The translations under genes were made by a program, and so were the position numbers. A stretch of DNA of 64,000 bases, taken from Clostridia bacterium. GTDB lineage: Bacteria; Bacillota; Clostridia; UMGS1810. The stretch spans positions 26,615-90,614 of the forward strand of contig JAFUPN010000003.1 in assembly GCA_017481205.1 (NCBI GenBank), in the 5' to 3' direction. This document shows positions 43,067 to 51,310 of the stretch, piece by piece (positions within the stretch are counted from its first letter, which is position 1; each line of letters opens with the position of its first letter). The notes beneath the pieces were generated by a model. It saw only the letters and a program-made list of their open reading frames with translations, ran no database searches and had not been told where the DNA came from.

Positions 43067-43933
43067 TTAACCGGCAAGCTCATCAAATATATTTTTTACT
43101 ACATCTGCAATAATCCGCCCTGCAGTAACAGGAGCTGTTTTACCGGGCAGGGAAAATGCTCCCGTAACCTCAATTCCGTATTGTGACGCCTCGCTTTGTG
43201 ACACATATCCCGGGTATGCTGATACATCAATAACAAGGCAGTCTGACCTGAGCAGGGCAAAGGATTTGTCTGTTAGGATTTTTTGCGGGATTGTATTTAT
43301 CACCGCGTCATATTGCCGTCCGTGTTCTATATGAGGCTTGGTTGTCACACAGCTGATTCCGTTTGTTGCTGCAAGGGCAAAATCAGTGCTTTTTCGTGCG
43401 GTTACGGTAACCTCCGCTCCGAGAAGCTTGAGTCTCTGTGACAACGCTTTTCCTATTCTTCCGTAGCCCATTATGAGGATTTTGCTTCCCCACAGGGTGA
43501 CAGGCAGCTTTTGGGTGAGGATTGCAATGACAGCCTCCGCTGTGGGCACAGCATTAAAGAGACAGAAATCCTCCCTTGTGCCGTAGTCCGCACAGACTGC
43601 GCCTTTTTTTGCACACATCAGGGTAAAATTGCCCACCATGCCACCGACAATACGGTGGTTGGGACGAACCAGCTCTGCCACTTCGTCAACAGATATGTTC
43701 TGAAGGCACAGCGGAGCATGAATTATTCCATTCCTGGAAAACGGGATACCGAATATGATTCTGTCTCCGCTGTCCATGGCTTCATTAAGAGAAGACAGGA
43801 TAACGGCATTATTTTTTTCTGCCGCGGCAGAATTGGCAAAGACCCCCACTCTGTATCCGTCTCCGATAAGATTTTCGGCAGTAAAGGACAGTCTTTTGTC
43901 TCCGCCGATTATTACAAAATCATTTTTTTGCAA
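43067..43933 (-). CDS. dpaA: Dipicolinate synthase subunit A
   Basis: 288 residues of the SpoVFA family: an N-terminal domain (FVIIGGDKRLSFTAENL) and a C-terminal NAD(P)-binding Rossmann domain (ILIMGYGRIGKALSQRL, about 152-168). It oxidises the lysine-pathway intermediate to dipicolinate with DpaB. The start is a TTG at 43933 with GGAGGT 7 nt upstream. Its presence is strong evidence for endospore formation. Confidence 0.93.
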   Translation of the reverse strand: MQKNDFVIIGGDKRLSFTAENLIGDGYRVGVFANSAAAEKNNAVILSSLNEAMDSGDRIIFGIPFSRNGIIHAPLCLQNISVDEVAELVRPNHRIVGGMVGNFTLMCAKKGAVCADYGTREDFCLFNAVPTAEAVIAILTQKLPVTLWGSKILIMGYGRIGKALSQRLKLLGAEVTVTARKSTDFALAATNGISCVTTKPHIEHGRQYDAVINTIPQKILTDKSFALLRSDCLVIDVSAYPGYVSQSEASQYGIEVTGAFSLPGKTAPVTAGRIIADVVKNIFDELAG

Positions 43934-43966
43934 TCAAAACACCTCCGGTTAATTTGCCTGCTGATA

Positions 43967-43975
43967 TATAATATG
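43967..43975 (-). promoter_or_regulatory. Possible mother-cell (sigma-E/K) -10 element of dpaA
   Basis: On the minus strand CATATTATA fits the CATA-N3-TA pattern of sigma-K/sigma-E -10 boxes, about 35 bp upstream of the dpaA start codon. The -35 is not distinctive. Sigma-K control of this operon is known in Bacillus. Confidence 0.3.
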
Positions 43976-44136
43976 TAGTTAAACCGATTTTTGTTAAAAC
44001 GAAATTCCGGCAATATAAAAAAGTGTACTATTTGTACACTTCAACTCCCCTGCCCCTCAATCTTGAGGGGATTAAGGTTCGCTTTCTTTTTATTCCGGAA
44101 ATTACAACTTAAAAGTAGTAATTTCCTATATAATAA
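43976..44136. other. Non-coding gap with two hairpins
   Basis: AAGTGTAC/GTACACTT (44021-44041) and CCCTCAA/TTGAGGG (about 44054-44070) are the only structures seen. No gene. Confidence 0.5.
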
Positions 44137-44176
44137 AAAAGCATGATGTCCGCCAAACGACAGATATCATGCTTTT
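44137..44176 (-). terminator. Terminator of the DUF523 gene
   Basis: AAAAGCATGAT (44137-44147) pairs with ATCATGCTTTT (44166-44176). On the minus strand the hairpin is followed by a run of Ts. Confidence 0.75.
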
Positions 44177-44187
44177 ATAGTTTTAAT

Positions 44188-44640
44188 TTATTTATCGAGA
44201 ATTTTGTCTAATTTTTCGATTTCATTTTCATCAAATATTTTAACTCCCATATCTGAGAGCAGCCTTGCAGCTATGCCCATCCCCTGTTTCTTTGTCCCGG
44301 TAAAGGTTCCGTCCGAGATTGTTTTGCTTCCGCAGGAGGGGCTACCTTGCTTCATAAGGGCATATTTTGCTTTTGTTTCTTTAGCCTTTTGGCAGGCAAT
44401 ACGGGCTCCGCAGATAAACTCCTCTGTTACATCACAGCCCTTGCAGTTTATTACTTTGTCTCCCTGGATTTCTGACGGCTCTCTGGGTGTGGATAACCCT
44501 CCTTCTGTTTCGGGACATATGGGGATGGCTCTGCCCTCTTTAACCCACCCTGCAAGAATAGGATTGTCCGATTGGTTATTGCCACCGTTGTATTTTACAT
44601 TTTCGCCCATCAGGCATTTTGAAATAAGTATTTTGTCCAA
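44188..44640 (-). CDS. DUF523 family protein
   Basis: 150 residues. ISKCLMGENVKYNGG at the start, ICPETEGGLSTPREPSEI and LMKQGSPSCGSKTI are the conserved DUF523 blocks, with several conserved Cys that may bind metal. AGAGGA is too close to the TTG at 44649 but has a 9-nt spacing to the TTG at 44640, which is therefore preferred. It is the last gene before a terminator. The function of the family is not established. Confidence 0.85.
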   Translation of the reverse strand: MDKILISKCLMGENVKYNGGNNQSDNPILAGWVKEGRAIPICPETEGGLSTPREPSEIQGDKVINCKGCDVTEEFICGARIACQKAKETKAKYALMKQGSPSCGSKTISDGTFTGTKKQGMGIAARLLSDMGVKIFDENEIEKLDKILDK

Positions 44641-44660
44641 ATTTTTCAATCCTCTCTTAG

Positions 44661-44711
44661 CAAAAAGCGAAAATCCTCCTTTGAAAATCGTGGTTCGGAT
44701 TATTCTCTTTC
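44661..44711. repeat. Family C fragment overlapping the end of an EamA gene
   Basis: The complement of this stretch matches 13915-13963 almost base for base (GAGAATAATCCGAACCACG, then ATTTTCAAAGG). The stop codon and last three codons (Glu-Arg-Glu) of the EamA gene lie in the repeat. Confidence 0.7.
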
Positions 44712-45614
44712 TGCTGTATCAGGCTGCTTTTCGGGAAGCTGTACCAACACTATTGCCGCAAACATCAGTGCACAGCCCGTGATTTCTCTTATATCCATAG
44801 CTTCGCTGAGAAGTATCCAGCCTGCAATTGCCGCAAATACTGATTCCAGGCTCATTACAAGTGAGGCAACTGTGGGCTCTGCATATTTTTGTCCTATAAT
44901 CTGGAAGGTGTATGCCACACCGCAGGACATAAGACCTGAGTAGAGAATGGGAATTGTGCATTTGAGTATGAGGTCAAGCTGAGGGTTCTCAAAAAGGAAC
45001 ATGATAATTGTATTTATGGTACCGCCCACAAGAAATTGCATGCAGCTGAGACGTACGCCGTCAACCTTTGCCGAAAAGTGGTCTATTGTAAGTATGTGGA
45101 ATGTGAATACAATTGAGCATATCAGCGTCAGCACATCGCCTTTGTTTATTTCAAAGCTGCCTTTTTTGATACACAGAAAATACATTCCCACAAGGGCAAT
45201 CAGAATGCTTATTACCACAGCAGGGCGTATTTTTTTTCCTAAGAATACACTGACTATAGGCACAAAAATCATGTAAAGTGCAGTGATAAAGCCAGACTTG
45301 CCTGCAGTTGTATATTTAAGACCGTAGGTCTGTATGGTGCTTGCTATGCAAAGGAAGATGCCGCATGCGATTCCGCCTTTGATGAGGTCGGTTTTTTGAG
45401 TTTTCGACATAGGTGTATAGGTATCCTTTTTCTTTTTCTGCATATCCAGCACCAATATTACCGGCAACAGCGAAATGCATCCCAACAGGGTGCGTATGCC
45501 GTTAAAGGTGTTCGGTTCAATATAATTCATGCTTTCGCTCTGGGATACAAAGGAAATACCCCACACCAGCGCCGCTAGTGCAAGAATGAGCGTTCCCTGT
45601 AATCTTTTGTTCAT
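44700..45614 (-). CDS. EamA-family (DMT) transporter
   Basis: 304 residues with ten membrane segments in two EamA repeats. LILALAALVWGISFVSQS begins the first, and EPTVASLVMSLESVFAAIAGWILLSE is the typical second-repeat signature. GAAGG precedes the ATG. Its C-terminal ERE and stop are contributed by a family C repeat, so the native end was probably replaced when that repeat inserted. Substrate unknown. Confidence 0.9.
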   Translation of the reverse strand: MNKRLQGTLILALAALVWGISFVSQSESMNYIEPNTFNGIRTLLGCISLLPVILVLDMQKKKKDTYTPMSKTQKTDLIKGGIACGIFLCIASTIQTYGLKYTTAGKSGFITALYMIFVPIVSVFLGKKIRPAVVISILIALVGMYFLCIKKGSFEINKGDVLTLICSIVFTFHILTIDHFSAKVDGVRLSCMQFLVGGTINTIIMFLFENPQLDLILKCTIPILYSGLMSCGVAYTFQIIGQKYAEPTVASLVMSLESVFAAIAGWILLSEAMDIREITGCALMFAAIVLVQLPEKQPDTAERE

Positions 45615-45705
45615 TGCTATAACCTTCTCTCTGTTTTAGTCCGATTGATATTGTATCATATATATTTGAATTTTTCCATACCCTTTAGGAATTTTTGTAT
45701 TGAAT

Positions 45706-47172
45706 TTATAAAGTCTCCTGCCGCATCCATGCTCCGTTGATAAGCACCAGAGCTATATACGATGCAGTAAATATCCCTGCCTGCATCAGCTTGTCGCCGT
45801 CAAAGCAAGCGGCTATCATGTATGCCGTAGCGCTTATAAACAGCGGTTTCATAATCATGACGGGCTGCAGTCTGAGCTTTGTTACCCGCACAAGCCTGCG
45901 CAGACTCAGACACAGGTTGAAAACCTCGCTGGCATACAAAAGAAAAATGTATGAAGCAACACCCTTGTGAGGAATAATGAGCCATATAAACGCAACTCTT
46001 ATACATGAGTCAATAATATTATATCTGAGGCTGCTGACCTGTTCGTTTAAGCCTTTAAGCATACTGTCCACCACCGTGTCCAGATACATTGGTATCACAA
46101 GCATTGACAATAGGCCAAGATAGAGCCCTACCTTGGAATTATGATAAAACTTTTCGCTTAATACATCGTGACACAGTAGAAATATTCCTGCCGCCATAAA
46201 AGCAAAGTATAAGGTCAGCTCAATCGCCCTTGAAGCGATATATCTGATGCCGTTGGGCTTGTTTCCTGCTCTTCTGTCGGCAAGCTCAGGAACCAGCATA
46301 TTGGCAAGGGAGCTTATAAATACTGTGGGAAACAGCATAAGCGGTATGCTCATGCCTTTTATTATGCCGTATTCGCCCAAAGCATCCGCGAGCCCGGAGG
46401 CAGCAAGACATCCGGGTATCAGAATGTTTTCCAATGACACAAGCGCAGAGCGGATATATGCTCCCAAGGCTACAGGTACGCTTATGGAAAAAATATCCCT
46501 GTAGCCGGGATGCGGCACAGAGTTGCCGCCGAGAGTTGAGGACATATTTATACGGTACATTACCGTGTCAAATACAGCTGCAATTATGGCGGAAAAAGCA
46601 ATTCCGGCAATCATTGACATATAGCTGTAGGGGGTGTTTTTTATGTAAGACAGCAGATACAGTGTAATTACAACAGAGGATATTTCTTCTGTCAGCTGAC
46701 CGACGGTGACCGTACCGATTCGGCGTGCAGCCATGAAATAGCCCCTGATAACCGAGGATACTGACACTGCAGGAAGACTTAATGACAAGAGAATGAGTGC
46801 TTTTGAACTACTTTCGCTGTTAAAGAGAAATTTACCTAAGTACTCTCCAAAAACACATACGCATATGGATGTTGCAACCGAAATGCTTATGCATATACTC
46901 AGGCTTTTACGGACAACGGAATTGCAGGCACTGCCCGAAGCCACACCAATTTCTGACACAAGCCTTGTGACGGCAAGACCGGTGCCGGATATGGAAAAAG
47001 TCACCATAAATCCGTAAACGGAAAATATCATATGATACATTCCAGTGGAGCCCGAGCCGATAACCGATGTAAAATATATATTGGATATCATACCTATTAT
47101 TCGTATAATAAGCATGGTGCCTGTCATAAGAAGCATATTTGTCACAAACTTTTTTTTGCTGTATTCTGCCAC
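45706..47172 (-). CDS. SpoVB/MurJ-type flippase
   Basis: 488 residues with about 14 membrane segments of the MOP (polysaccharide transporter) superfamily. RIIGMISNIYFTSVIGSGSTGMYHMIFSVYGF matches stage V sporulation protein B. Proteins of this kind move lipid-linked precursors, here probably for the spore cortex. The start is a GTG (47172) preceded by GGGGA. Divergent from a second, longer flippase. Placing it as SpoVB proper rests on length and the N-terminal pattern. Confidence 0.82.
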   Translation of the reverse strand: MAEYSKKKFVTNMLLMTGTMLIIRIIGMISNIYFTSVIGSGSTGMYHMIFSVYGFMVTFSISGTGLAVTRLVSEIGVASGSACNSVVRKSLSICISISVATSICVCVFGEYLGKFLFNSESSSKALILLSLSLPAVSVSSVIRGYFMAARRIGTVTVGQLTEEISSVVITLYLLSYIKNTPYSYMSMIAGIAFSAIIAAVFDTVMYRINMSSTLGGNSVPHPGYRDIFSISVPVALGAYIRSALVSLENILIPGCLAASGLADALGEYGIIKGMSIPLMLFPTVFISSLANMLVPELADRRAGNKPNGIRYIASRAIELTLYFAFMAAGIFLLCHDVLSEKFYHNSKVGLYLGLLSMLVIPMYLDTVVDSMLKGLNEQVSSLRYNIIDSCIRVAFIWLIIPHKGVASYIFLLYASEVFNLCLSLRRLVRVTKLRLQPVMIMKPLFISATAYMIAACFDGDKLMQAGIFTASYIALVLINGAWMRQETL

Positions 47173-47239
47173 GTCAAATCCCCGCTTTCGTTAAATTTTA
47201 TGCCGGCTTGAGGTAAAATATTTTATGATATTTAAAAAT

Positions 47240-47268
47240 TTGACTTTTATTTCCATATGGATTATGAT
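47240..47268 (+). promoter_or_regulatory. Sigma-A promoter of the second flippase
   Basis: TTGACT (47240-47245) and TATGAT (47263-47268), 17-bp spacer. Confidence 0.65.
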
Positions 47269-47306
47269 ATACTGTAGTATATCAGTTCAAAAGGAGTTTA
47301 AATATA

Positions 47307-48896
47307 ATGTCAGATAAAAAAAGTCAGACCTTTGTGGAAGGTGCATTGATACTTATGATAGCCAATATGCTGGTCAAGGTTATCGGAGCCGTGTTTAAGA
47401 TTCCTCTTAATTATCTTCTCGGCGATGATGGCATGGGCTATTTCGGAACAGCTTATACAGTATACAGCTGGTTATTTATAGTTGCAACCGCAGGGCTTCC
47501 CGTGGCTATTTCCAAGATGGTTGCCGAGAGCCGCGCCAGGGGAAATCAGCTTGAGGCAAACCGGATTTTTTCCGTAAGCTATAAGCTGCTGGCAACTATC
47601 GGTATAGTTGGCTATCTGTTTTTGTTCTTTTTCTCGGATTGGTGCGCGGGAATTATGGCAAGTCCCGATTCTGCTCCGGGTATAAAGGCGCTGGCACCGG
47701 CAATTTTATTTGTGTCGATTATGAGTGTTTACCGCGGATATTTTCAGGGACATCAGAATATGCTGCCTACAGCTGTCAGCGAGGTTTGCGAGGCACTCGG
47801 CAAGCTGATTGTGGGATACTGTGCGGCTCTGTTTTTTGTAAAATACGGCATTGATAAAGCGGCTGCGGGCGCGGTTTTCGGTGTGTCTGCCGGAGCCATG
47901 CTGGGTGCAGTGGCGTTGGCACTTATGCATTTTACAAAAAAAGACAAAAAAATTTCTCCTGCTCTTCCCGGGGAAATGCGCAGCAGCGGTACTATCCTCA
48001 AGGAGCTTATAAAGATTGCCGTGCCGATTACCATAGGAGCATCGGTATTCAGCCTGACATCCATTATTGATGCGGCAATGATTATGCGGCGCCTGCAGGA
48101 AAGCGCGGGTTTTTCCTATGATGCAGCAAACAATCTGTGGGGAGCCTATACGGGAAAATCCATTACTATGTTTAATCTTGTGCCCACTCTGATTACAGCC
48201 ATCAGCATCAGCATTGTTCCCACAATTTCGGCAGCTTTTGCCGTAGGAAAATATGACCAGGCGCAGAATGCAACCGAGCGAAGCCTGAAGGTTACTATAT
48301 TGCTTACCGCTCCGTGTGCAGTCGGTATGGCATTGATGGCGGGACCTATACTTCAGCTCGTGTTTCATACCACCAGCGCAGAGTCCACTCTGAGTGTTCT
48401 TGGCTATGCCATTGTTTTTGTGTCTCTGGTGAGCCTTACAAATGCTATTCTTCAGGCTACGGGTCATGCGGTAATACCTGTTGTTCACATGGTCGTGGGA
48501 GGGGTTGTCAAGGTTATAGTAAATTATTTCCTTGTGGGCAATCCGGATATAAATATTGTCGGCGCACCTGTAGGTACAAATTTGTGCTACATTGTTATAC
48601 TTGTACTTAATCTTGTTTCCATACGCAGGATTATAAAGATTAAATACAACATAGTCGGTTTGCTGATAAAGCCCCTTATATCGGTTGTGGCAATGGCTGC
48701 CGTAGTAATGGCTTTAAGAAATGCTACAGCGGCAATGGGTAATACTGCTTCGACCGTAATAACAATTGCGGCGGCAGCAGTGGTGTATGTAGTTGTTCTT
48801 CTGGTTGTGGGCGGTATGACCGAGGCAGATGTTGAGATGCTGCCGAAATCCCATAAGCTTATACCGATTATGAAAAAACTTAAACTGTTAAAGTAA
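47307..48896 (+). CDS. Lipid-linked precursor flippase (YabM/MurJ-like)
   Basis: 529 residues with 14 membrane segments. KVIGAVFKIPLNYLLGDDGMGYFGTAYTVYSW is the family signature. It stands where yabM stands in Bacillus, just before the rqcP-yabP-yabQ-divIC-yabR series, with the mazG-like gene missing in between. It is a likely peptidoglycan-precursor or wall-polymer flippase. AAAAGGAG precedes the ATG. Confidence 0.85.
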   Translation: MSDKKSQTFVEGALILMIANMLVKVIGAVFKIPLNYLLGDDGMGYFGTAYTVYSWLFIVATAGLPVAISKMVAESRARGNQLEANRIFSVSYKLLATIGIVGYLFLFFFSDWCAGIMASPDSAPGIKALAPAILFVSIMSVYRGYFQGHQNMLPTAVSEVCEALGKLIVGYCAALFFVKYGIDKAAAGAVFGVSAGAMLGAVALALMHFTKKDKKISPALPGEMRSSGTILKELIKIAVPITIGASVFSLTSIIDAAMIMRRLQESAGFSYDAANNLWGAYTGKSITMFNLVPTLITAISISIVPTISAAFAVGKYDQAQNATERSLKVTILLTAPCAVGMALMAGPILQLVFHTTSAESTLSVLGYAIVFVSLVSLTNAILQATGHAVIPVVHMVVGGVVKVIVNYFLVGNPDINIVGAPVGTNLCYIVILVLNLVSIRRIIKIKYNIVGLLIKPLISVVAMAAVVMALRNATAAMGNTASTVITIAAAAVVYVVVLLVVGGMTEADVEMLPKSHKLIPIMKKLKLLK

Positions 48897-48911
48897 GAAA
48901 GGGAATTTAAT

Positions 48912-49151
48912 ATGAGAATTGATAAATATCTTAAGGTGTCCAGAATAATCAAGCGCCGTACCGTGGCATGTGAGGCGTGCGAGCAGGGCAAGGTTACCGT
49001 TAACGGAAAGGTGGCAAAGCCTTCAGCAGATGTTAAGGTGGGCGATGTGATAGAGGTTACCTTCGGTGAAAAAACCTTGAAAATCCGTGTCGAGATAGTA
49101 ACCGAGCATGCTCTTAAGGGAGATGCTCAGAATATGTATACCGTAATGTAA
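48912..49151 (+). CDS. rqcP: S4-domain protein RqcP
   Basis: 79 residues, one S4 RNA-binding domain (MRIDKYLKVSRIIKRRTVACEAC, then GKVTVNGKVAKPSADVKVGD). In Bacillus this protein (formerly YabO) stabilises the ribosome-quality-control complex that adds alanine tails to stalled peptides. Position and length match. AAAGGGA precedes the ATG, 15 nt after the flippase stop, so they share a transcript. Confidence 0.9.
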   Translation: MRIDKYLKVSRIIKRRTVACEACEQGKVTVNGKVAKPSADVKVGDVIEVTFGEKTLKIRVEIVTEHALKGDAQNMYTVM

Positions 49152-49160
49152 TAAAAACGG

Positions 49161-49211
49161 AAATGTCCTCATAGAGTATTAGTAAACAAAATACTCAGGA
49201 GGGCATTTTTT
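49161..49211 (+). terminator. Terminator whose 3' arm is the yabP ribosome binding site
   Basis: AAATGTCCTC (49161-49170) pairs with GAGGGCATTT (49199-49208), and GAGTATT (49174-49180) with AATACTC (49190-49196). Six Ts follow (49206-49211), and the ATG of yabP starts at the very next base. The AGGAGG of yabP (49197-49202) lies in the 3' arm. The structure can end the rqcP transcript and hide the yabP site in any read-through mRNA. Confidence 0.75.
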
Positions 49212-49505
49212 ATGGAATCAAAACAATTATCAAAAAAAGCAGACTGTCTGCACAATATCATAATGGAGAGCCGAAAAAAAATATCTGTTTCCGGTGTTGA
49301 AGATGTGGAAAGCTTTAACGAAGAGGAGATAATACTCCACACAGGCATGGGAGTTCTCATTATACGGGGGTGTGAGCTGCATATAAGCAAGCTCAGTGTA
49401 GACAGCGGGGAAACTGTTATAACCGGGGATATAAGCTGTCTGGATTATCCGGAAAATTTCGGCAAATCAAGAAGCGCAGGCTTTCTGAGCAGGCTGCTGC
49501 GATAG
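49212..49505 (+). CDS. yabP: Sporulation protein YabP
   Basis: 97 residues. The pattern ISVSGVEDVESFNEEEIILHTGMGVLIIRG is that of the YabP/YqfC family of spore-coat-related proteins. Adjacent to yabQ as in other spore formers (1 nt between stop and start). Its ribosome binding site sits in a terminator hairpin, which would limit expression from the vegetative rqcP transcript. Confidence 0.9.
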   Translation: MESKQLSKKADCLHNIIMESRKKISVSGVEDVESFNEEEIILHTGMGVLIIRGCELHISKLSVDSGETVITGDISCLDYPENFGKSRSAGFLSRLLR

Positions 49506-49506
49506 T

Positions 49507-50028
49507 ATGGAGGTAATTAAGCTTCATGAGCTGTCGGTCTTTGCGGCATGTTTTTTTGCAGGTGCTGTCACCGGAATGATTTTTGATGTTTTCCGGGCTA
49601 TACGCCGGTGCTTTAAGGTTTCGGATACTGTTGTCGCTGTTCATGATATGTTATTCTGGCTTATAGCATGTGTTGTTGTATATATGGCTATATATCTGTC
49701 CAACAGTGCCGAGCTGAGGTGGTTTGAGCTTGTTGGTCTTATGGCGGGAGTATGTCTTTATATGCTTAATCTGAGCAGGAGGTGTATCAAGCTTTTTTGC
49801 ATATTGCTCAAAGGGCTATTCGGCTTTTTGAATTTTATGCTTAAGCCGGTTATTATTCCTCTGAAGGCTTTTGTGCGTTTGTGTTCCCGGCTTGTTGATG
49901 CTGTAGATGGCTTAAAAAGATATATTTTGTGTAATTTGCATAAGGTATTTTTAAAAACAAGTCATAAAACCCGGATTTTTAGTAAAAATATTTGTAAAAA
50001 ATTTTTCTTTACATTTTTGAAACGGTAG
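49507..50028 (+). CDS. yabQ: Spore cortex biosynthesis protein YabQ
   Basis: 173 residues with about four membrane segments in the first 110 (FAACFFAGAVTGMIFDVFRAIRR is the YabQ start) and a basic C-terminal tail. It is needed for spore cortex formation in Bacillus. Directly follows yabP. The C-terminus is more basic and longer than the Bacillus protein. Confidence 0.88.
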   Translation: MEVIKLHELSVFAACFFAGAVTGMIFDVFRAIRRCFKVSDTVVAVHDMLFWLIACVVVYMAIYLSNSAELRWFELVGLMAGVCLYMLNLSRRCIKLFCILLKGLFGFLNFMLKPVIIPLKAFVRLCSRLVDAVDGLKRYILCNLHKVFLKTSHKTRIFSKNICKKFFFTFLKR

Positions 50029-50074
50029 TATATAATTATAATGTACTGTAATTTGTGTTTGAGGGGTATTTTCT

Positions 50075-50359
50075 ATGAATCGTAAGACAAGACGCATTGC
50101 AAAGTTAATATTTTTTGTTGCAGTTGTGCTTATTGCCGGCAATGTGTATGCCAGCTACCGCAATGATATTTCTGCGTATAACGACCGTATAGAAGACCTT
50201 GACAGACAGCTGGAGGTTCAGAAAAACTACAGTAAAGAGCTTGATGCTGCAGGAGATGAATACATGTCTCAGGAAAATGTGGTCAGAATTGCCCGAGAGA
50301 CATTGGGTCTTGTCAAATCCGGTGAAAAGTTTTTTAAGAATTACAACGACAATCAGTAA
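50075..50359 (+). CDS. divIC: Septum formation initiator DivIC/FtsL-like
   Basis: 94 residues: a basic cytoplasmic start, one membrane segment (about 10-28), a coiled coil (about 30-65, IEDLDRQLEVQKNYSKEL) and a short extracellular end with ARETLGLVKSGEK, the family signature. It joins the divisome with FtsL and DivIB. Fits the conserved order yabQ-divIC-yabR. Confidence 0.9.
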   Translation: MNRKTRRIAKLIFFVAVVLIAGNVYASYRNDISAYNDRIEDLDRQLEVQKNYSKELDAAGDEYMSQENVVRIARETLGLVKSGEKFFKNYNDNQ

Positions 50360-50385
50360 GATAAATTTAGGGGGATTTTTTTGGC

Positions 50386-50874
50386 ATGCAGGTTGAACCG
50401 GGCAAAATACTAAAAGGAAAAATAAGCGGCATTACTAATTTCGGTGCATTTGTTGATATTGAGGGCGGCGCTACCGGACTGGTACATATTTCTGAAATTT
50501 CAAATGAATATGTAAAGGATATACACGACCATGTAAAGGTCGGCGACGAGGTGGAGGTAAAGGTTCTGCCTTTTGAAAAGGGTAATAAAATCAGCCTTTC
50601 CATCAAACAGGCGCTAAAAGAAAAAGGCGGGACAGAAGCCAGAGAAAAGAGCAATAAGGGTGAAAGACGTCCCCGTGGCAGAAGACCTGCTGCAAAGACG
50701 GATTTCAGTGTTCAGCCGGCAGAGTTTACATGGGGTACTGCATCAAACGAGCCTCTCAGCTTTGATGATATGCTTAGCAAATTCAAACAGTCAAGTGATG
50801 AAAGAATGCATGATATAAAAAGAAATATTGAGTCAAAACGCGGCACCGGAAAAAGAGGCGGCGGAAACTATTGA
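50386..50874 (+). CDS. yabR: S1 RNA-binding domain protein (YabR)
   Basis: 162 residues. One S1 domain (residues 1-75; GKILKGKISGITNFGAFVDIEGG, then GLVHISEIS) is followed by a basic Arg/Lys/Gly-rich stretch and an acidic patch. It is a polynucleotide-phosphorylase-like S1 protein of unknown detailed role. AGGGGG lies 11 nt from the ATG. It ends the conserved sporulation/division block and is followed by tRNA genes, as in Bacillus. Confidence 0.88.
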   Translation: MQVEPGKILKGKISGITNFGAFVDIEGGATGLVHISEISNEYVKDIHDHVKVGDEVEVKVLPFEKGNKISLSIKQALKEKGGTEAREKSNKGERRPRGRRPAAKTDFSVQPAEFTWGTASNEPLSFDDMLSKFKQSSDERMHDIKRNIESKRGTGKRGGGNY

Positions 50875-50943
50875 TTTTTTGACGAAATATATTTGATTTG
50901 ATGAATATTTTTTTGATAATCGCATATAATTTTAAAAAAAGGG

Positions 50944-50972
50944 TTGACAAACAGAAAGTTCTGTGATAACAT
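50944..50972 (+). promoter_or_regulatory. Promoter of the tRNA pair
   Basis: TTGACA (50944-50949) and TAACAT (50967-50972) with a 17-bp spacer, 21 bp upstream of tRNA-Leu. Confidence 0.75.
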
Positions 50973-50993
50973 AGTAAAGTAAACAGTGAGTAC

Positions 50994-51082
50994 GCCGGAG
51001 TGGCGGAACTGGCAGACGCACAGGACTTAAAATCCTGCGAAGTTAACCCTTCGTACCGGTTCGATTCCGGTCTCCGGCACCA
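50994..51082 (+). tRNA. tRNA-Leu (anticodon UAA)
   Basis: 89 nt with CCA encoded. The acceptor GCCGGAG pairs with CTCCGGC, the anticodon stem CAGGA/TCCTG encloses CTTAAAA with anticodon TAA at 51028-51030, a long class II variable arm is present, and the T-arm is CCGGT-TCGATTC-CGG type. Reads UUA and UUG codons. Confidence 0.95.
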
Positions 51083-51114
51083 CCGTGTGTCTTATATAAT
51101 TTAATATTCTGTAT

Positions 51115-51188
<74 letters not shown>

Positions 51189-51199
51189 CCAAATTATTT

Positions 51200-51230
51200 C
51201 CCAGTAAACAAGCCGTTTACTGGGATTTTT
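51200..51230 (+). terminator. Terminator of the tRNA transcript
   Basis: CCCAGTAAAC (51200-51209) pairs with GTTTACTGGG (51215-51224), followed by ATTTTTC. Confidence 0.85.
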
Positions 51231-51300
51231 CTATTTTTATAAAAATAGAAAATCTTGGTGTGTACCGCAATTAATACCGCAACCAAGATTTTATACCGCA
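51230..51300. other. Palindromes at the left border of the mobile element
   Basis: An AT-rich palindrome (51230-51251) is followed by AAAATCTTGGT (51249-51259) inverted at 51282-51292. TACCGCA occurs three times in 51263-51300. This is a plausible attachment or recombinase-arm region and also a terminator for the minus-strand gene. No second att copy can be checked inside the window. Confidence 0.35.
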
Positions 51301-51310
51301 AAGGCAACTC

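Noticed and set aside
47706..48488. 260-codon open frame on the minus strand inside the flippase gene
   Set aside because: Antisense shadow of a conserved membrane protein; no start signal, and its Cys/His/Arg-rich composition arises from the complement of hydrophobic codons.
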